The notes below the pieces were generated by a model. The model was not told where the DNA came from, did not search any database, and was given only the letters and a program-made list of their open reading frames with translations. A stretch of 50,472 nucleotides of DNA from Candidatus Zhuqueibacterota bacterium (lineage in GTDB: Bacteria; BS750m-G25): NCBI GenBank assembly GCA_016783505.1, contig JADHWK010000014.1:1-50472 (forward strand). The letters are read 5' to 3'. Numbering within the stretch: the first letter of the stretch is position 1; every line of letters begins with the position of its first letter. Both the position numbers and the translations under genes were made by a program. This document shows, piece after piece, positions 16,202-24,847 of the stretch.

Positions 16202-18349
16202 ATGAAGAAGGTTATGTTCACTCTGGTGGCGTTGACTTTATCCATGTCAATGGCCTATGCCTGTGGTTTTAACACTGGCTATATTGAATGGTCCCAGCCC
16301 AATGGCGTAGGTTTTACAGCATGCTATTGGAGCGATGGTTTTCAAACATGGATGGAAACGGATGATGGGTATCGTATTTTTAAGGGCTATGATGGTTGGT
16401 TTTATTACGCTGTTCTGAACAGCAGGGGAGAATTTTCCCCATCGGATAAAAAAGTGGGCATTGATCCACCTTTAGCTTCATCCTACAAGTTGGAACGTTC
16501 TGCTGAAAGAATAGCAGAGATTCAGGCATATAAGGAAGCCTGGAATCGGGGTGCTGAGGAAGGATATCAGGAAAATTTAGCTTCTTCACTTGATGACCCC
16601 GTAACGTATAAACTCGGCGTGGTTCTGGTTGATTTTACACCCAGTGCCAGAAGAACAGAAAATGAAAATTATCCATATGGTTACACCAAAGCTCTTTTTG
16701 ACAGCATGTTTTTTTCAAGAAATCATTGGATTGGTGATGAATTCAGTACGCCACCAACTCCGCATCCTGAGCTTGAAGCTCTATTCGGCAGTTTTGCCGA
16801 TTATTACTGGGAGCAGTCGTTGGAAACGGTTCAGTTTGAAGGCAGAGACGGAATGCGTTCGATTGTAAATCCAGATACGCTTGTTAATGGGTATTTAATA
16901 CCGCGGTGGGTAATTCTGGACAGTTCTGCAACTTATTACGATGAATTAGGAGGAGGATGGCCATTCGGTGCTTATACCCTTTTACATGACATGATAAGTG
17001 CTGCCAATGCCCAATTAGCCGATGTTCTTGGCGACAGCCCTTTGGATTCTGTTTTTGATAAGGTTGGATTTATCACTGCTGGTTATACCTCTCTAAGCGG
17101 TGGAAATTTACGTGGAGGATGGACAGAATATGTGGGTGGAAAATATTATGTGTGCGCAGAGGTGTATGGATGGGAGGGTAATCCAAATTATCCCGCTGGC
17201 TTTCGTCATATCGGCACTCACGTTCATGAGTTTGCTCATACAATTGGTTTGGCGCATTATAATTTCTATTATCCCGCTCTTTACTGCCGTTATTTTAATT
17301 TAATGGGATATGGTGGTAATGGTCCAGATTATCGTGAAGCCTGTCCTTCCGGTTTTTGTCCTTATGCCCGTGTAGAAAAATTAAATTATGTAGAATATGA
17401 TACCATTCAAACAGACACCACACTAATTATCAGCTACAATTACGATAATCCAAAATATTACCTTATTAAGGTGCCTTCAAGCAGTCAACGTTTTGTTCTT
17501 GAGAATCGCCTCAGAGAAGGTTTTGATTTATGGACGCCAAATGATGCGAATTTCGTATCCCCTGACCCTCAAAATATAGATCCCAATGGCAACCAAGGCG
17601 GGCTATTAATCTGGCGTAATAGGTCACATATAGACCTTTTGGCGGCAGATGATGTACCTTATCATGAACGGATGGTTCCGGATTCAGACGAAGATATGCT
17701 GAATTTAGCGAGAGATCTTTTCCCTTATAATCAACAAGATGGGGCGGGCAGTGGATTGAATTTTAATGATTTTACATCCCCCAGCAGCAAGATAAGTGAT
17801 GAGGTCTTTTCCCATATCGCTATTCAAAACATAACCTGGGATGACGTGAATAAGACCACTACCGTAGATATTTACTTCAATGCCTGGAAGGGAAACATTA
17901 CGGAGAATACCACCTGGGATGGTGACATCTATGTTTATGGAAATATTTTTGTAAATCCCGGGGTAACCCTCACTATTCTCCCAAACACCACAATTAAATT
18001 TGATGGGTATTATAGATTGAATGTGCAGGGTAAACTTATAGCTGAAGGGACTCTAACGAACCCCATTACCTTTTGCAAAATCCCATCGACTCAAAATTGG
18101 TTTGGAATTATGTTTGAAGATTCAAGCAATGATTCATCTGTGGTTAAATATTGCAATATCAAGGATGCCTATCGAGGAGTAAGTTGTATATATGCTTCCC
18201 CAACAATAAGTAACAACACGATTTCAAACGTCACGTATGGAATATATGTTTCATATTCTTCCGCCACTCTGTCTAATAACATAATAAACCAAAACAATAG
18301 CTATGGTATATATCTTTATAAATCTTCCTCGACGACTACTAATAATTAG
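16202..18349 (+). CDS. M6-like secreted metalloprotease, ended by an in-frame amber codon
   Basis: 715 aa to TAG at 18347, with AAGGAGGG ahead of ATG 16202. It has a signal peptide MKKVMFTLVALTLSMSMAYA, a propeptide-like region, then a zinc protease domain with HEFAH at residues 342-346 (THVHEFAHTIGLAHY, LMGYGG downstream), as in M6/immune-inhibitor-A-type proteases. From about residue 580 there are parallel beta-helix repeats (SNNTISNVTYGIYVSYSSATLSNN). These continue in the same frame straight after the TAG, so the natural protein was about 1189 codons ending with the sorting domain at 19768. As written, the product would lack its secretion signal at the C-terminus. Terminal readthrough or a sequencing error is possible. 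Confidence 0.8.
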   Translation: MKKVMFTLVALTLSMSMAYACGFNTGYIEWSQPNGVGFTACYWSDGFQTWMETDDGYRIFKGYDGWFYYAVLNSRGEFSPSDKKVGIDPPLASSYKLERSAERIAEIQAYKEAWNRGAEEGYQENLASSLDDPVTYKLGVVLVDFTPSARRTENENYPYGYTKALFDSMFFSRNHWIGDEFSTPPTPHPELEALFGSFADYYWEQSLETVQFEGRDGMRSIVNPDTLVNGYLIPRWVILDSSATYYDELGGGWPFGAYTLLHDMISAANAQLADVLGDSPLDSVFDKVGFITAGYTSLSGGNLRGGWTEYVGGKYYVCAEVYGWEGNPNYPAGFRHIGTHVHEFAHTIGLAHYNFYYPALYCRYFNLMGYGGNGPDYREACPSGFCPYARVEKLNYVEYDTIQTDTTLIISYNYDNPKYYLIKVPSSSQRFVLENRLREGFDLWTPNDANFVSPDPQNIDPNGNQGGLLIWRNRSHIDLLAADDVPYHERMVPDSDEDMLNLARDLFPYNQQDGAGSGLNFNDFTSPSSKISDEVFSHIAIQNITWDDVNKTTTVDIYFNAWKGNITENTTWDGDIYVYGNIFVNPGVTLTILPNTTIKFDGYYRLNVQGKLIAEGTLTNPITFCKIPSTQNWFGIMFEDSSNDSSVVKYCNIKDAYRGVSCIYASPTISNNTISNVTYGIYVSYSSATLSNNIINQNNSYGIYLYKSSSTTTNN

Positions 18350-19771
18350 ATAGAGAACTCCACTAATTTTGGGATCTATTGTCGTTATTCAAACTCCATC
18401 CCTTCCCAACCGGTCCTACAATATAATACTATAGAAAACATTTATAATTATGGAATTTATTGCTATAAATCCTCTCCTAAGTTGTTTGATAACATAATAC
18501 AAGATAATGGTAAAGATGGTGTATACTGTTATCGTTATAGCAATGCTGAATTTGGAAGTAGTAATAGTGATATTCCTGGTCGTAATGTGATTAGGTATAA
18601 TGATCGCTATGGTTTGTATGCTAACTATTATTCAGATGTTTTTTTGGGTGAGTTTATATATTTTGGGCCGGGCATTACCTTTGGTGGTTATAACAGTGTT
18701 TATAGCAATAGCTCCTATGAAGTAAGGGCCAATTATTATTGTGATGTCCTGGCTGAAAAGAATTGGTGGGGTTCTTATCCGCCTCCTTCCTCAGAATTTT
18801 ATGCCACCAATGGGTCCTACATAGACTATGATTTCGCATTGGATTACGATCCAAACCCTATTCCAAAAGGTGAAGGTACGCCTGGGGGTAATCCACCCTT
18901 ATCAGGAATGCAATCTGGAATACAGATCAATTTTCAAGCCTATTCACTGGGAGATTTGCTCAGGATGGCATCCCGGTATAGATGGAGCAACAATTTTGAT
19001 TTGGCGATTCAGATATGCGAATACATTATATCTGCATCTCCTGATTCCAATGAAGCCCAACATGCCCTGGCCATTCTCTGGGGAGTTTTCAGGCTCTCTG
19101 GTATGGGAGGATTTTCTGCTTGTCTTGATAGCATAATTATATCTTACCCAGATTATGAAATAAGCGGGATGGCTTCTGAAATACTTGCCTGTTTATATGT
19201 ATCTGAAGGATTGATAGAAGATGCTTTAACCCATATTCAACGGATAAGGGATAATTTTGCCGGTTCTGAGGTTCATAAATATGCCCTGTTTGATTTGATA
19301 AACATTTATCTTTATGAGCAGGGTGATTTGGATATGGCCCTGGAGACCTTTTCTGAATTATCGACCCTCTTCCCCGACGATGAGTTAGTGGAATTAGCCC
19401 AATTGCTGATTGATGATTCTGGATTGACATCAATGGGTAAGAGACTTCCTGAAAGCGGTATGAGCTTGTCTGTTAATATTCCTGAGGATTATTCACTATT
19501 ACAGAATTATCCTAATCCTTTCAACACTTCGACTACCATCAGATACGGATTGCCCGAAGATTCAAGAGTCAGTGTAAAGATTTACAATATAATTGGCCAA
19601 GAGGTGGCTACTCTGGTTAATAAGCCCCAGGATAAAGGATATTACACTGTCAACTGGAATGCTAACGAGTTAGCTTCAGGTATTTATATCTTGAGAATTG
19701 AGGCTCAGGCTCTGTCACAGACGACAGACAAGAGGTTTTTAAAGGTTATGAAAATGTTATTAGTAAAATAG
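18350..19771 (+). pseudogene. C-terminal part of the M6-like protease gene: beta-helix, TPR-like, T9SS sorting domain
   Basis: Same frame as 16202-18349, with no further stop; the first ATG-like codon in the conceptual downstream frame is well inside a domain, so this is not an independent gene. Beta-helix repeats continue (NSTNFGIYCRYS, NYGIYCYKSS). A TPR-like helical segment (FDLAIQICEYIISASPDSN, EDALTHIQRIRDNF, DMALETFSELSTLFPDD) and a sorting domain LLQNYPNPFNTSTTIRYGL to MKMLLVK follow. Apart from the single TAG the coding is well preserved, suggesting a recent mutation, suppression, or an assembly error. Confidence 0.75.
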
Positions 19772-19801
19772 CGAATTCCAAGACAAAATATGAATATTGA
19801 A

Positions 19802-19829
19802 AAGCCAACCCTTTGCGGTTGGCTTTTTT
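19802..19829 (+). terminator. Intrinsic terminator after the split M6-like gene
   Basis: AAGCCAACC (19802-19810), loop CTTTGC, GGTTGGCTT (19817-19825), then T residues to 19829. Confidence 0.9.
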
Positions 19830-19879
19830 AATGCGATAAATGTTGCTGTTCGGGAAACGGTTTGGGATGTTAAAAAAGC

Positions 19880-19908
19880 TTGACTTTTTCCGATTAAAGA
19901 CTTACATT
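19880..19908 (+). promoter_or_regulatory. Promoter upstream of the trypsin-like protease gene
   Basis: TTGACT (19880-19885), 17 bases, TACATT (19903-19908). The gene starts 190 bases downstream, so a long leader is implied. A small inverted motif (CCTAATATAGG) lies at about 20060-20072. Confidence 0.5.
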
Positions 19909-20099
19909 ATTAAAGCAAAAAATCATTATCTTTCCTAGTGCTATACTGCCCCTTGCTGTATAATTAAAGGAAGCAATACGTGAAAAATATCTTACCTTCT
20001 TTCCCCACACATCCCAATAGTTATTCTTATTAACACACACCCAGGTGGTAATTGGGTAGCCTAATATAGGTTAGCCTTAATAAATAACTAGGATAAATT

Positions 20100-20930
20100 A
20101 TGAAGAAATTGTTCATTTTAGTTTTTGCATTCTTTAATGTGATTACCATATTAAGAGCTCAAATCCCCTACCCTGAGCTAATAGAAAAAATAAAACCAAG
20201 TGTGGTTGGTATTGAAGCACATGACGATACATTAATCACTTTTCGAAATGGTGAGTTAAGACAATATCACTCTTACGGTAGTGGTGTCCTCATAGCTATT
20301 GACTCTATAAATACTTATGCTCTAACCAATGAACATGTGATAGCTATAAAAGATTCAAATGGAAAAACTATACGATATGCCAAAGATATAGTTGTTTCGA
20401 TTAATATGACAGATATTGGGGCTTTTCCCTGTAAGGGGAAAATAATTAAGGTAAACGAAGAATTAGATTTAGTTGCGTTGAGTGCTACTTATCCAAGTAA
20501 TATTAAAGAAACACCACTTGTAATAGTTGTTGGGCACGATCTCTGGGAGGAAGAATCAAATTTAAAAGAAGGTGAGGTTGTACTATATTCGGGTTATCCA
20601 TTAAAATGGGGTCGAGGAGAAATTAATTTACCTTTGACTAGGACAGGTATAATTTCACAATTAATACCGGGCAGTCAAACATTTTTAATTGATGCATTTG
20701 TTCAGCCAGGCTATAGTGGTAGTCCAGTTTTTCTACTTCGTAGTAAACCAAATGTTTTACCAGCGCAGTGGTATTTTAAATTTATTGGAATTTGTAAAGC
20801 TTATCCGTATAGTCTAAGTCCAGTATACCAAAAAGTAAAATTCGCTGAAATACCAGATGCATATGTTATTGAAAATCCCGGTTTTTCAGTAGTAATAGGT
20901 ATATCGGCAGTAAAACAGCTATTTAAATAA
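20100..20930 (+). CDS. Secreted trypsin-like (chymotrypsin-fold) serine protease
   Basis: 276 aa with an N-terminal signal peptide (about 1-20, ending LRAQ). The triad can be placed: His79 in YALTNEHV, Asp123 in EELDLVALS, and Ser206 in QPGYSGSPVF, spacing typical of trypsin-like peptidases of the HtrA type. No PDZ domain follows, so it is a minimal periplasmic or secreted protease rather than a DegP. It lacks a T9SS sorting domain, unlike the two upstream secreted proteins. AT-rich, like the rest of the island. Substrate unknown. Confidence 0.8.
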   Translation: MKKLFILVFAFFNVITILRAQIPYPELIEKIKPSVVGIEAHDDTLITFRNGELRQYHSYGSGVLIAIDSINTYALTNEHVIAIKDSNGKTIRYAKDIVVSINMTDIGAFPCKGKIIKVNEELDLVALSATYPSNIKETPLVIVVGHDLWEEESNLKEGEVVLYSGYPLKWGRGEINLPLTRTGIISQLIPGSQTFLIDAFVQPGYSGSPVFLLRSKPNVLPAQWYFKFIGICKAYPYSLSPVYQKVKFAEIPDAYVIENPGFSVVIGISAVKQLFK

Positions 20931-21121
20931 AATTTCTGTTAACAATCGCATGAAAGGGACTGAAACACGCTACCTCTTTTTAAATTTCTAAGTTTATTTG
21001 AATCTCTTTAATCATTTGAATATCGTTTGTTTTTCAGCCCCTTATGCAAAGGACCTTCTATCTGTAATTTAACCCCATCCGCTTCAAAAGTGAACTTGAT
21101 ATATAGATTACAGTGGCCTGT

Positions 21122-21147
21122 AAACCTCGCTAAATGTGGGGTTTTTT
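21122..21147 (+). terminator. Probable intrinsic terminator before the methyltransferase gene
   Basis: AAACCTC (21122-21128) pairs with GGGGTTT (21138-21144, one G-T pair) and runs into a T-run to 21147. Confidence 0.5.
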
Positions 21148-21177
21148 GTTTAACAGTCAATATAACCCAAAAAACAC

Positions 21178-21206
21178 TTGAAATTAAAACAAAAATTTTG
21201 TATCTT
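21178..21206 (+). promoter_or_regulatory. Promoter of the methyltransferase/endonuclease operon
   Basis: TTGAAA (21178-21183), 17 bases, TATCTT (21201-21206). Transcription would start near 21213, which rules out an upstream start codon at 21178 and supports ATG 21238. Confidence 0.6.
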
Positions 21207-21237
21207 GAAATATATAGAAAGAAGAAGGGAAGATAGT

Positions 21238-22923
21238 ATGGCAACTCCGCTTCAGGAACCAATAAAGGCTAAGCCTCATTCTCCTGCTTATATGATGCAC
21301 AAGTTTTGGGCACGACGTCCTCATAATGTCTTCAGAGAGCTAATAGCTAGCCATACTAAACCTGGGGATACCATTTTGGACCCATTTTGCGGTGGTGGGG
21401 TGACTGTTGTTGAGGGACTTCAGATACGCCGGAAGGTCATAGGTATTGACATCAACCTGTTAGCTACCTATGTGACGGAGATGGAAGTTACTTCTGTAAA
21501 TTTGGATGAGCTTTATCTTGCTTACGAATCTTTGTGTCAGGATATTCGAGCCGAAATTTTAGAATTATATAAGACTAAATGTCGCAAGTGTGGGCAAGGA
21601 GCTGTATGTGACTGGATTGAATGGAAAGAGCAGAAACCGATTAAACTTGCCTATACCTGCTCTTTCTGTGGAGCTAAGGAAGAGGTGTTTCCTTGTGAAA
21701 AAGACGAATCCATTGCCCTAACCGTTGATAGAGATTTTGAGCAAAGGATAAAAACCGGAGCGTTGTGGTTCCCAGGCGACCGAATTCCTGATGGCGACAA
21801 GACTGATGGATTGATTAAGGGTGGAGTTACTCATTTTCAACAATTATTTACCAAGAGAAATCTGCTGGCATTAGCGCTTTTGTGGAAGAGTATTGATAAG
21901 GTTCATAATACGGAGTCTCGTAATTTTCTTCGGTTTGTCCTTAGTAGTTCTCTTAAGTGGGCAAGCCGTCAAAGTCATAGACGAGGAAATATTATCGAAG
22001 GTTGGGCAATGCATGCTTATTGGCTTTATCCTGTAGAACTGGAAATTAATGTGTGGAATACATTTGCAAGGCGTTTTACAGCTATAGTCAGAGGCAAGCA
22101 GTTTACCAATGAAATGATAGGTCAGTATTATCAGAGAGCCAAGTCTTTCGAAGATATAGTGAATGGTCAAGCAACATGTTTGATTCTTACCCAATCTTCA
22201 ACCTCATTACCCATTGGAGATGGTAGAGTTGACGCCGTTATCACTGATCCACCTTACGGTGGCAATGTAAACTACGGGGAGCTTGCTGATTATTGGAGTG
22301 TGTGGCATCGCTTCAATGGTAGTGGACTCACCGAGAAATCTGAAGAGGTAATTATCAATAAGCACCAACGAAAACGCCTGTTAGACTATAAGGAGTTACT
22401 GGAGAAGGTTTTTTCTGAGTGCTATAGAGTATTGAAACCGAATAGTGTTGCTGTAGTAACCTTCAACAATAGGGACTTAGGCATTGTTGCTGCTTTTGTT
22501 CGAGCTGTTACCAGGGCTGGATTTAACCTCCACCCCGAGGGTTTGCTCTATCAGCCGCCCATAAGGGCTTACACCACTACCTTTCACGCCAAAGAGTTAG
22601 GGTCCTTCACTGGAGATTTCATTTTCACACTTTACAAAGAGAACCATCATCCTGTCTATGGGGGGACTAACCATAATACTATCAAACAAAAAGTTGAGCA
22701 GGCAATCTCAGAGTTTCTGCATTGCCGAGAATTACACCGACACACACAAGCTGACCTTAGACAACAGTTATACCGGATTTTAATTCCGTTTTTGGCTACA
22801 TATACAGGTCGTAACGATGACACTTATTGGAATGTGGTTCGAGAACTGGGACAGCAACTTAGGTCTTTGGACAAGCTTTTACCAGAGATTAAAGTGTGGT
22901 GTCGCAACCGCTACCGTTATTAA
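21238..22923 (+). CDS. DNA methyltransferase (N4-cytosine/N6-adenine type)
   Basis: 561 aa from ATG 21238 (AAGGGA 8-9 bases upstream). Motif I (SAM binding) is LDPFCGGG at residues 47-54, and the catalytic motif IV DPPYGG starts at residue 337. The order I then IV, with a long insert between, places it among the amino-methyltransferases. The insert carries two Cys pairs (CRKCGQGAVC and CSFCGA), probably a zinc-binding element. The N-terminus (PHSPAYMMHKFWARRPHNVF) is typical of this subfamily of DNA methylases. A 23-base gap with a ribosome site leads to the next gene, a putative endonuclease, so the pair probably forms a restriction-modification system. Recognition sequence unknown. Confidence 0.85.
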   Translation: MATPLQEPIKAKPHSPAYMMHKFWARRPHNVFRELIASHTKPGDTILDPFCGGGVTVVEGLQIRRKVIGIDINLLATYVTEMEVTSVNLDELYLAYESLCQDIRAEILELYKTKCRKCGQGAVCDWIEWKEQKPIKLAYTCSFCGAKEEVFPCEKDESIALTVDRDFEQRIKTGALWFPGDRIPDGDKTDGLIKGGVTHFQQLFTKRNLLALALLWKSIDKVHNTESRNFLRFVLSSSLKWASRQSHRRGNIIEGWAMHAYWLYPVELEINVWNTFARRFTAIVRGKQFTNEMIGQYYQRAKSFEDIVNGQATCLILTQSSTSLPIGDGRVDAVITDPPYGGNVNYGELADYWSVWHRFNGSGLTEKSEEVIINKHQRKRLLDYKELLEKVFSECYRVLKPNSVAVVTFNNRDLGIVAAFVRAVTRAGFNLHPEGLLYQPPIRAYTTTFHAKELGSFTGDFIFTLYKENHHPVYGGTNHNTIKQKVEQAISEFLHCRELHRHTQADLRQQLYRILIPFLATYTGRNDDTYWNVVRELGQQLRSLDKLLPEIKVWCRNRYRY

Positions 22924-22946
22924 AAAGTTTACGGAAAGGAGAGGTA

Positions 22947-23462
22947 ATGGCCAGAAGAGGTAATTTGAACCGATTTCAAGTTGGGAGGGCAGGCAGAGAG
23001 AAAAGGTTGCGTCCACTTTTCTGCAACGAAGTCAACAAATTCCTCAAAGATTTTCATTTTGAGGTTTTTGAGAAAGTTGGACCTGACTACATGGTGTTAA
23101 GGGGTCAAGAAACTGTGGTCTTTTTTGAAGCTGAGTTCCCAACGGAAGGTAGGTGGCCTTTAGGAGGCGAATTTAGATACGATACCATCAGATGGCCCTT
23201 GAGGAAATGGGAGCATTATTGTGAGAAAACACAACAGCCTGGTTTCTATGATGGAAAGCCACTTTTCCTGATAAGCATTAGAGGTGATTTGAAAGATGCG
23301 TATTATATCGATGCGCTAACTTGGTGTCAGAAGTCAAACATAGAATATGTTAGAAACTCTGTTTTTCGTGGGTTTCCCAAGACTTACCCTGAAATGGGGA
23401 GGGGCATTGAAAAAATCGAGAAATACTTTCTGGATAGGCTAAAAAAAGTTTATGAACTTTAA
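22947..23462 (+). CDS. Putative restriction endonuclease partner of the methyltransferase
   Basis: 171 aa from ATG 22947 with AAGGAGAGG 3 bases before. Cotranscribed with the methyltransferase. The sequence GPDYMVLRGQETVVFFEAEF can be read as a nuclease core PD-x(13)-ExE (Asp47, Glu61, Glu63). Some PD-(D/E)xK enzymes, such as BamHI, use Glu in place of the Lys. The rest is charged and cytosolic with no other recognised domain. The nuclease role is inferred from this weak motif plus operon position; a methylation-dependent accessory protein is an alternative. Confidence 0.5.
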   Translation: MARRGNLNRFQVGRAGREKRLRPLFCNEVNKFLKDFHFEVFEKVGPDYMVLRGQETVVFFEAEFPTEGRWPLGGEFRYDTIRWPLRKWEHYCEKTQQPGFYDGKPLFLISIRGDLKDAYYIDALTWCQKSNIEYVRNSVFRGFPKTYPEMGRGIEKIEKYFLDRLKKVYEL

Positions 23463-23506
23463 CTGCAATGATAATTCGGGGTTGAATCTGAGTTTGTAAA
23501 AAAGTA

Positions 23507-23671
23507 TTAGAGAGTTTCAACGGCTTCTTCGAGTTCTTCTCGTGAAGCCTGTGTATAGATTCCGGTAGATGCAAGAGAGGCGTGGCCCAGGAGTTTTTGT
23601 ATAACTTCGGTGTCCACGCCTTTTTTTCGTAGGTTCATTGCAAAGGTATGACGTAGTGAGTGAATTTGGTG
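23507..23671 (-). pseudogene. C-terminal remnant of a XerC/D-like tyrosine recombinase
   Basis: Reading the minus strand from about 23671 down to a stop at 23507 gives HQIHSLRHTFAMNLRK, then KGVDTEVIQKLLGHASLAST and GIYTQASREELEEAV. This contains the conserved HxLRHTFA box, the LGHxSLxST segment and the nucleophile Tyr of tyrosine recombinases. Upstream an in-frame TGA (23672-23674) and unrelated DNA follow, so only the last 54 residues survive. It is the only protein trace on the minus strand and probably marks an older, mostly deleted element. Confidence 0.85.
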
Positions 23672-23707
23672 TCAGACACAATGATAAACCCAAAGATTTC
23701 ACCCCGA

Positions 23708-23723
23708 TCCCGAATCATCGGGA
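23708..23723. repeat. Palindrome TCCCGA-N4-TCGGGA
   Basis: TCCCGAATCATCGGGA, copy four of the intergenic family. The surrounding 23672-23911 is gene-free, GC-richer than the rest of the island, and holds several short CTGAC/GTCAG inverted repeats. Confidence 0.55.
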
Positions 23724-23911
23724 GAAGGGTCTCAACAGGAAAGCGAGTTGCTTACCCCAATCAGTCCGCCGTCAGTCGACTACCTGACTGACCTGACCGA
23801 TTCCCCGAAAAATGCCAAAATTCTTCCTGACCGGTCCCTAGAGGGGTCACTGACAGGTTGGACCCAGGAAACGGTCTTGGTGTTCGGCTTCGTTTTGACA
23901 ACATTTTTTCC

Positions 23912-23940
23912 TTGACATTAGAGAAAAAACTTATTAACTT
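23912..23940 (+). promoter_or_regulatory. Promoter ahead of the tRNA-Phe fragment
   Basis: TTGACA (23912-23917), 17 bases, TAACTT (23935-23940). With the terminator at 24085-24108 it would define a short transcript containing the tRNA fragment; probably the original tRNA promoter. Confidence 0.5.
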
Positions 23941-24034
23941 AAATGGGTAAAATTCTTGCTATAAAGAAAACTTCTCATAAAGCCAGCAATTCAATTAACC
24001 AAACATTATTTCAAGACTTAGCGGAATAGTTAGA

Positions 24035-24070
24035 GCCGGGGTAGCTCAGTCGGTAGACCGAGTGACTGAA
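24035..24070 (+). pseudogene. 5' half of a tRNA-Phe gene (old attachment-site scar)
   Basis: GCCGGGGTAGCTCAGTCGGT continues through a D arm and into an anticodon-type loop CTGAATA (GAA, phenylalanine), after which unrelated AT-rich DNA follows. The match to the tRNA consensus ends at the anticodon loop, exactly as at the tRNA-Ser left attachment site. With the recombinase remnant at 23507 it suggests a second, decayed integration inside the island. The D stem has a mismatch (GACC instead of GAGC). Confidence 0.75.
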
Positions 24071-24084
24071 TATAATAAACATTG

Positions 24085-24108
24085 GCCCTTTTTTGAAAGG
24101 GCTTTTTT
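24085..24108 (+). terminator. Intrinsic terminator after the tRNA-Phe fragment
   Basis: GCCCTTT (24085-24091), loop TTTG, AAAGGGC (24096-24102), then six T. Confidence 0.85.
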
Positions 24109-24388
24109 AGTTTCAGTGTTGAACTTTTCAAGAATAAAGTCGTTTGCGGATCCTGATCAATATGCAGTAGAATTTTAGTTGTTAAAAAAGCCCACCTATA
24201 TTTCCCCCCATAAGCTCTTCAAAATTGCCCCCACAAGTTTATCTCAAAGACAATTTAAGAAATATCTACTACACCCAACCCCCTGTTTACGAGTTTTGGG
24301 GTGGGGCACTATGGGGTTTTGAAATTTTTTATGCAAACTAGTGCAAACTCTAGGAAACCAGTGAAAATAGAACGTCAGTAAAAAAAAC

Positions 24389-24518
24389 TTGATTTTTAAA
24401 AATATATTTCTTATATTAGAAAGGAAACAGTTTTGAGGGTGCATATAGTTTAGTTTATCAGCAAATCATTTAATATAAACCCAGGGCCGCGATGAGGAAT
24501 GACTCTGGGTTTTTTTTT
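24389..24518 (+). ncRNA. Promoter-leader-terminator unit 1 of a tandem array
   Basis: TTGATT (24389-24394), 17 bases, TATATT (24412-24417) form a promoter. The predicted RNA starts near 24424, carries the conserved stretch GTGCATATAGTTTAGTTTAT, and ends in hairpin AAACCCAG (24477-24484)/CTGGGTTT (24505-24512) with loop containing GGCCGCGATGAGG and a T-run to 24518. Predicted length is about 95 nt. No reading frame of note is present. It may be an independent small RNA or an orphan copy of the attenuator that precedes the HTH gene at 25834. Confidence 0.55.
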
Positions 24519-24543
24519 AAATAAATCGTGATTAAAAAAAAAC

Positions 24544-24677
24544 TTGATTTTTTAAAAAATATTTCTTACATTAAATAGCAAATAGTTATAAGGGTGCATA
24601 TAGTTTAGTTTATCAGTAAATCACTTAATATAAACCCAGGGCCGCAATGAGGAATGACTCTGGGTTTTTATTTTTTT
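24544..24677 (+). ncRNA. Promoter-leader-terminator unit 2 of the array
   Basis: TTGATT (24544-24549), 17 bases, TACATT (24567-24572). The same leader GTGCATATAGTTTAGTTTAT and the hairpin AAACCCAG (24632-24639)/CTGGGTTT (24660-24667) are followed by TTATTTTTTT. The unit lies 155 bases downstream of unit 1. Promoter spacing, leader and loop (GGCCGCAATGAGG) are kept while connecting bases differ, which looks like selection on promoter and RNA structure. Confidence 0.55.
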
Positions 24678-24703
24678 AAAATAAAACGTGATTTATAAAA
24701 AAC

Positions 24704-24830
24704 TTGATTTTTTAAAAAATATTTCTTAGATTGAAAAAGATATAGTTTTAAGGATGCATATAGTTTAGTTTATTAGTAAATCATTTAATATAAACCCGGG
24801 GCCGCAATAATGAATGGCTCTAGGTTTTTA
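24704..24830 (+). ncRNA. Promoter-leader-hairpin unit 3, weakened terminator, fused to broken HTH gene
   Basis: TTGATT (24704-24709), 17 bases, TAGATT (24727-24732), 160 bases after unit 2. The leader is conserved (ATGCATATAGTTTAGTTTAT). The hairpin AAACCCGG/CTAGGTTT (about 24792-24827) has a C-A mismatch, so termination should be weaker. It is followed at once by AGGAGG and the broken excisionase-like gene at 24848, showing the native position of these units is directly upstream of such a gene. Confidence 0.5.
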
Positions 24831-24847
24831 ATTATTAGGAGGTCTCA

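Noticed and set aside
18347-18349. Pyrrolysine or other recoding at the amber codon
   Set aside because: No pyrrolysine genes or recoding element seen; other genes here also use TAG as stop (for example 13198, 16131).
24465-24520. Known riboswitch class
   Set aside because: The loop GGCCGC(A/G)AT and small single hairpin do not match any aptamer consensus I know.
24389-24830. CRISPR array
   Set aside because: Units are 155-160 bases with promoters and terminators, not short repeats with unique spacers, and no cas gene is present.
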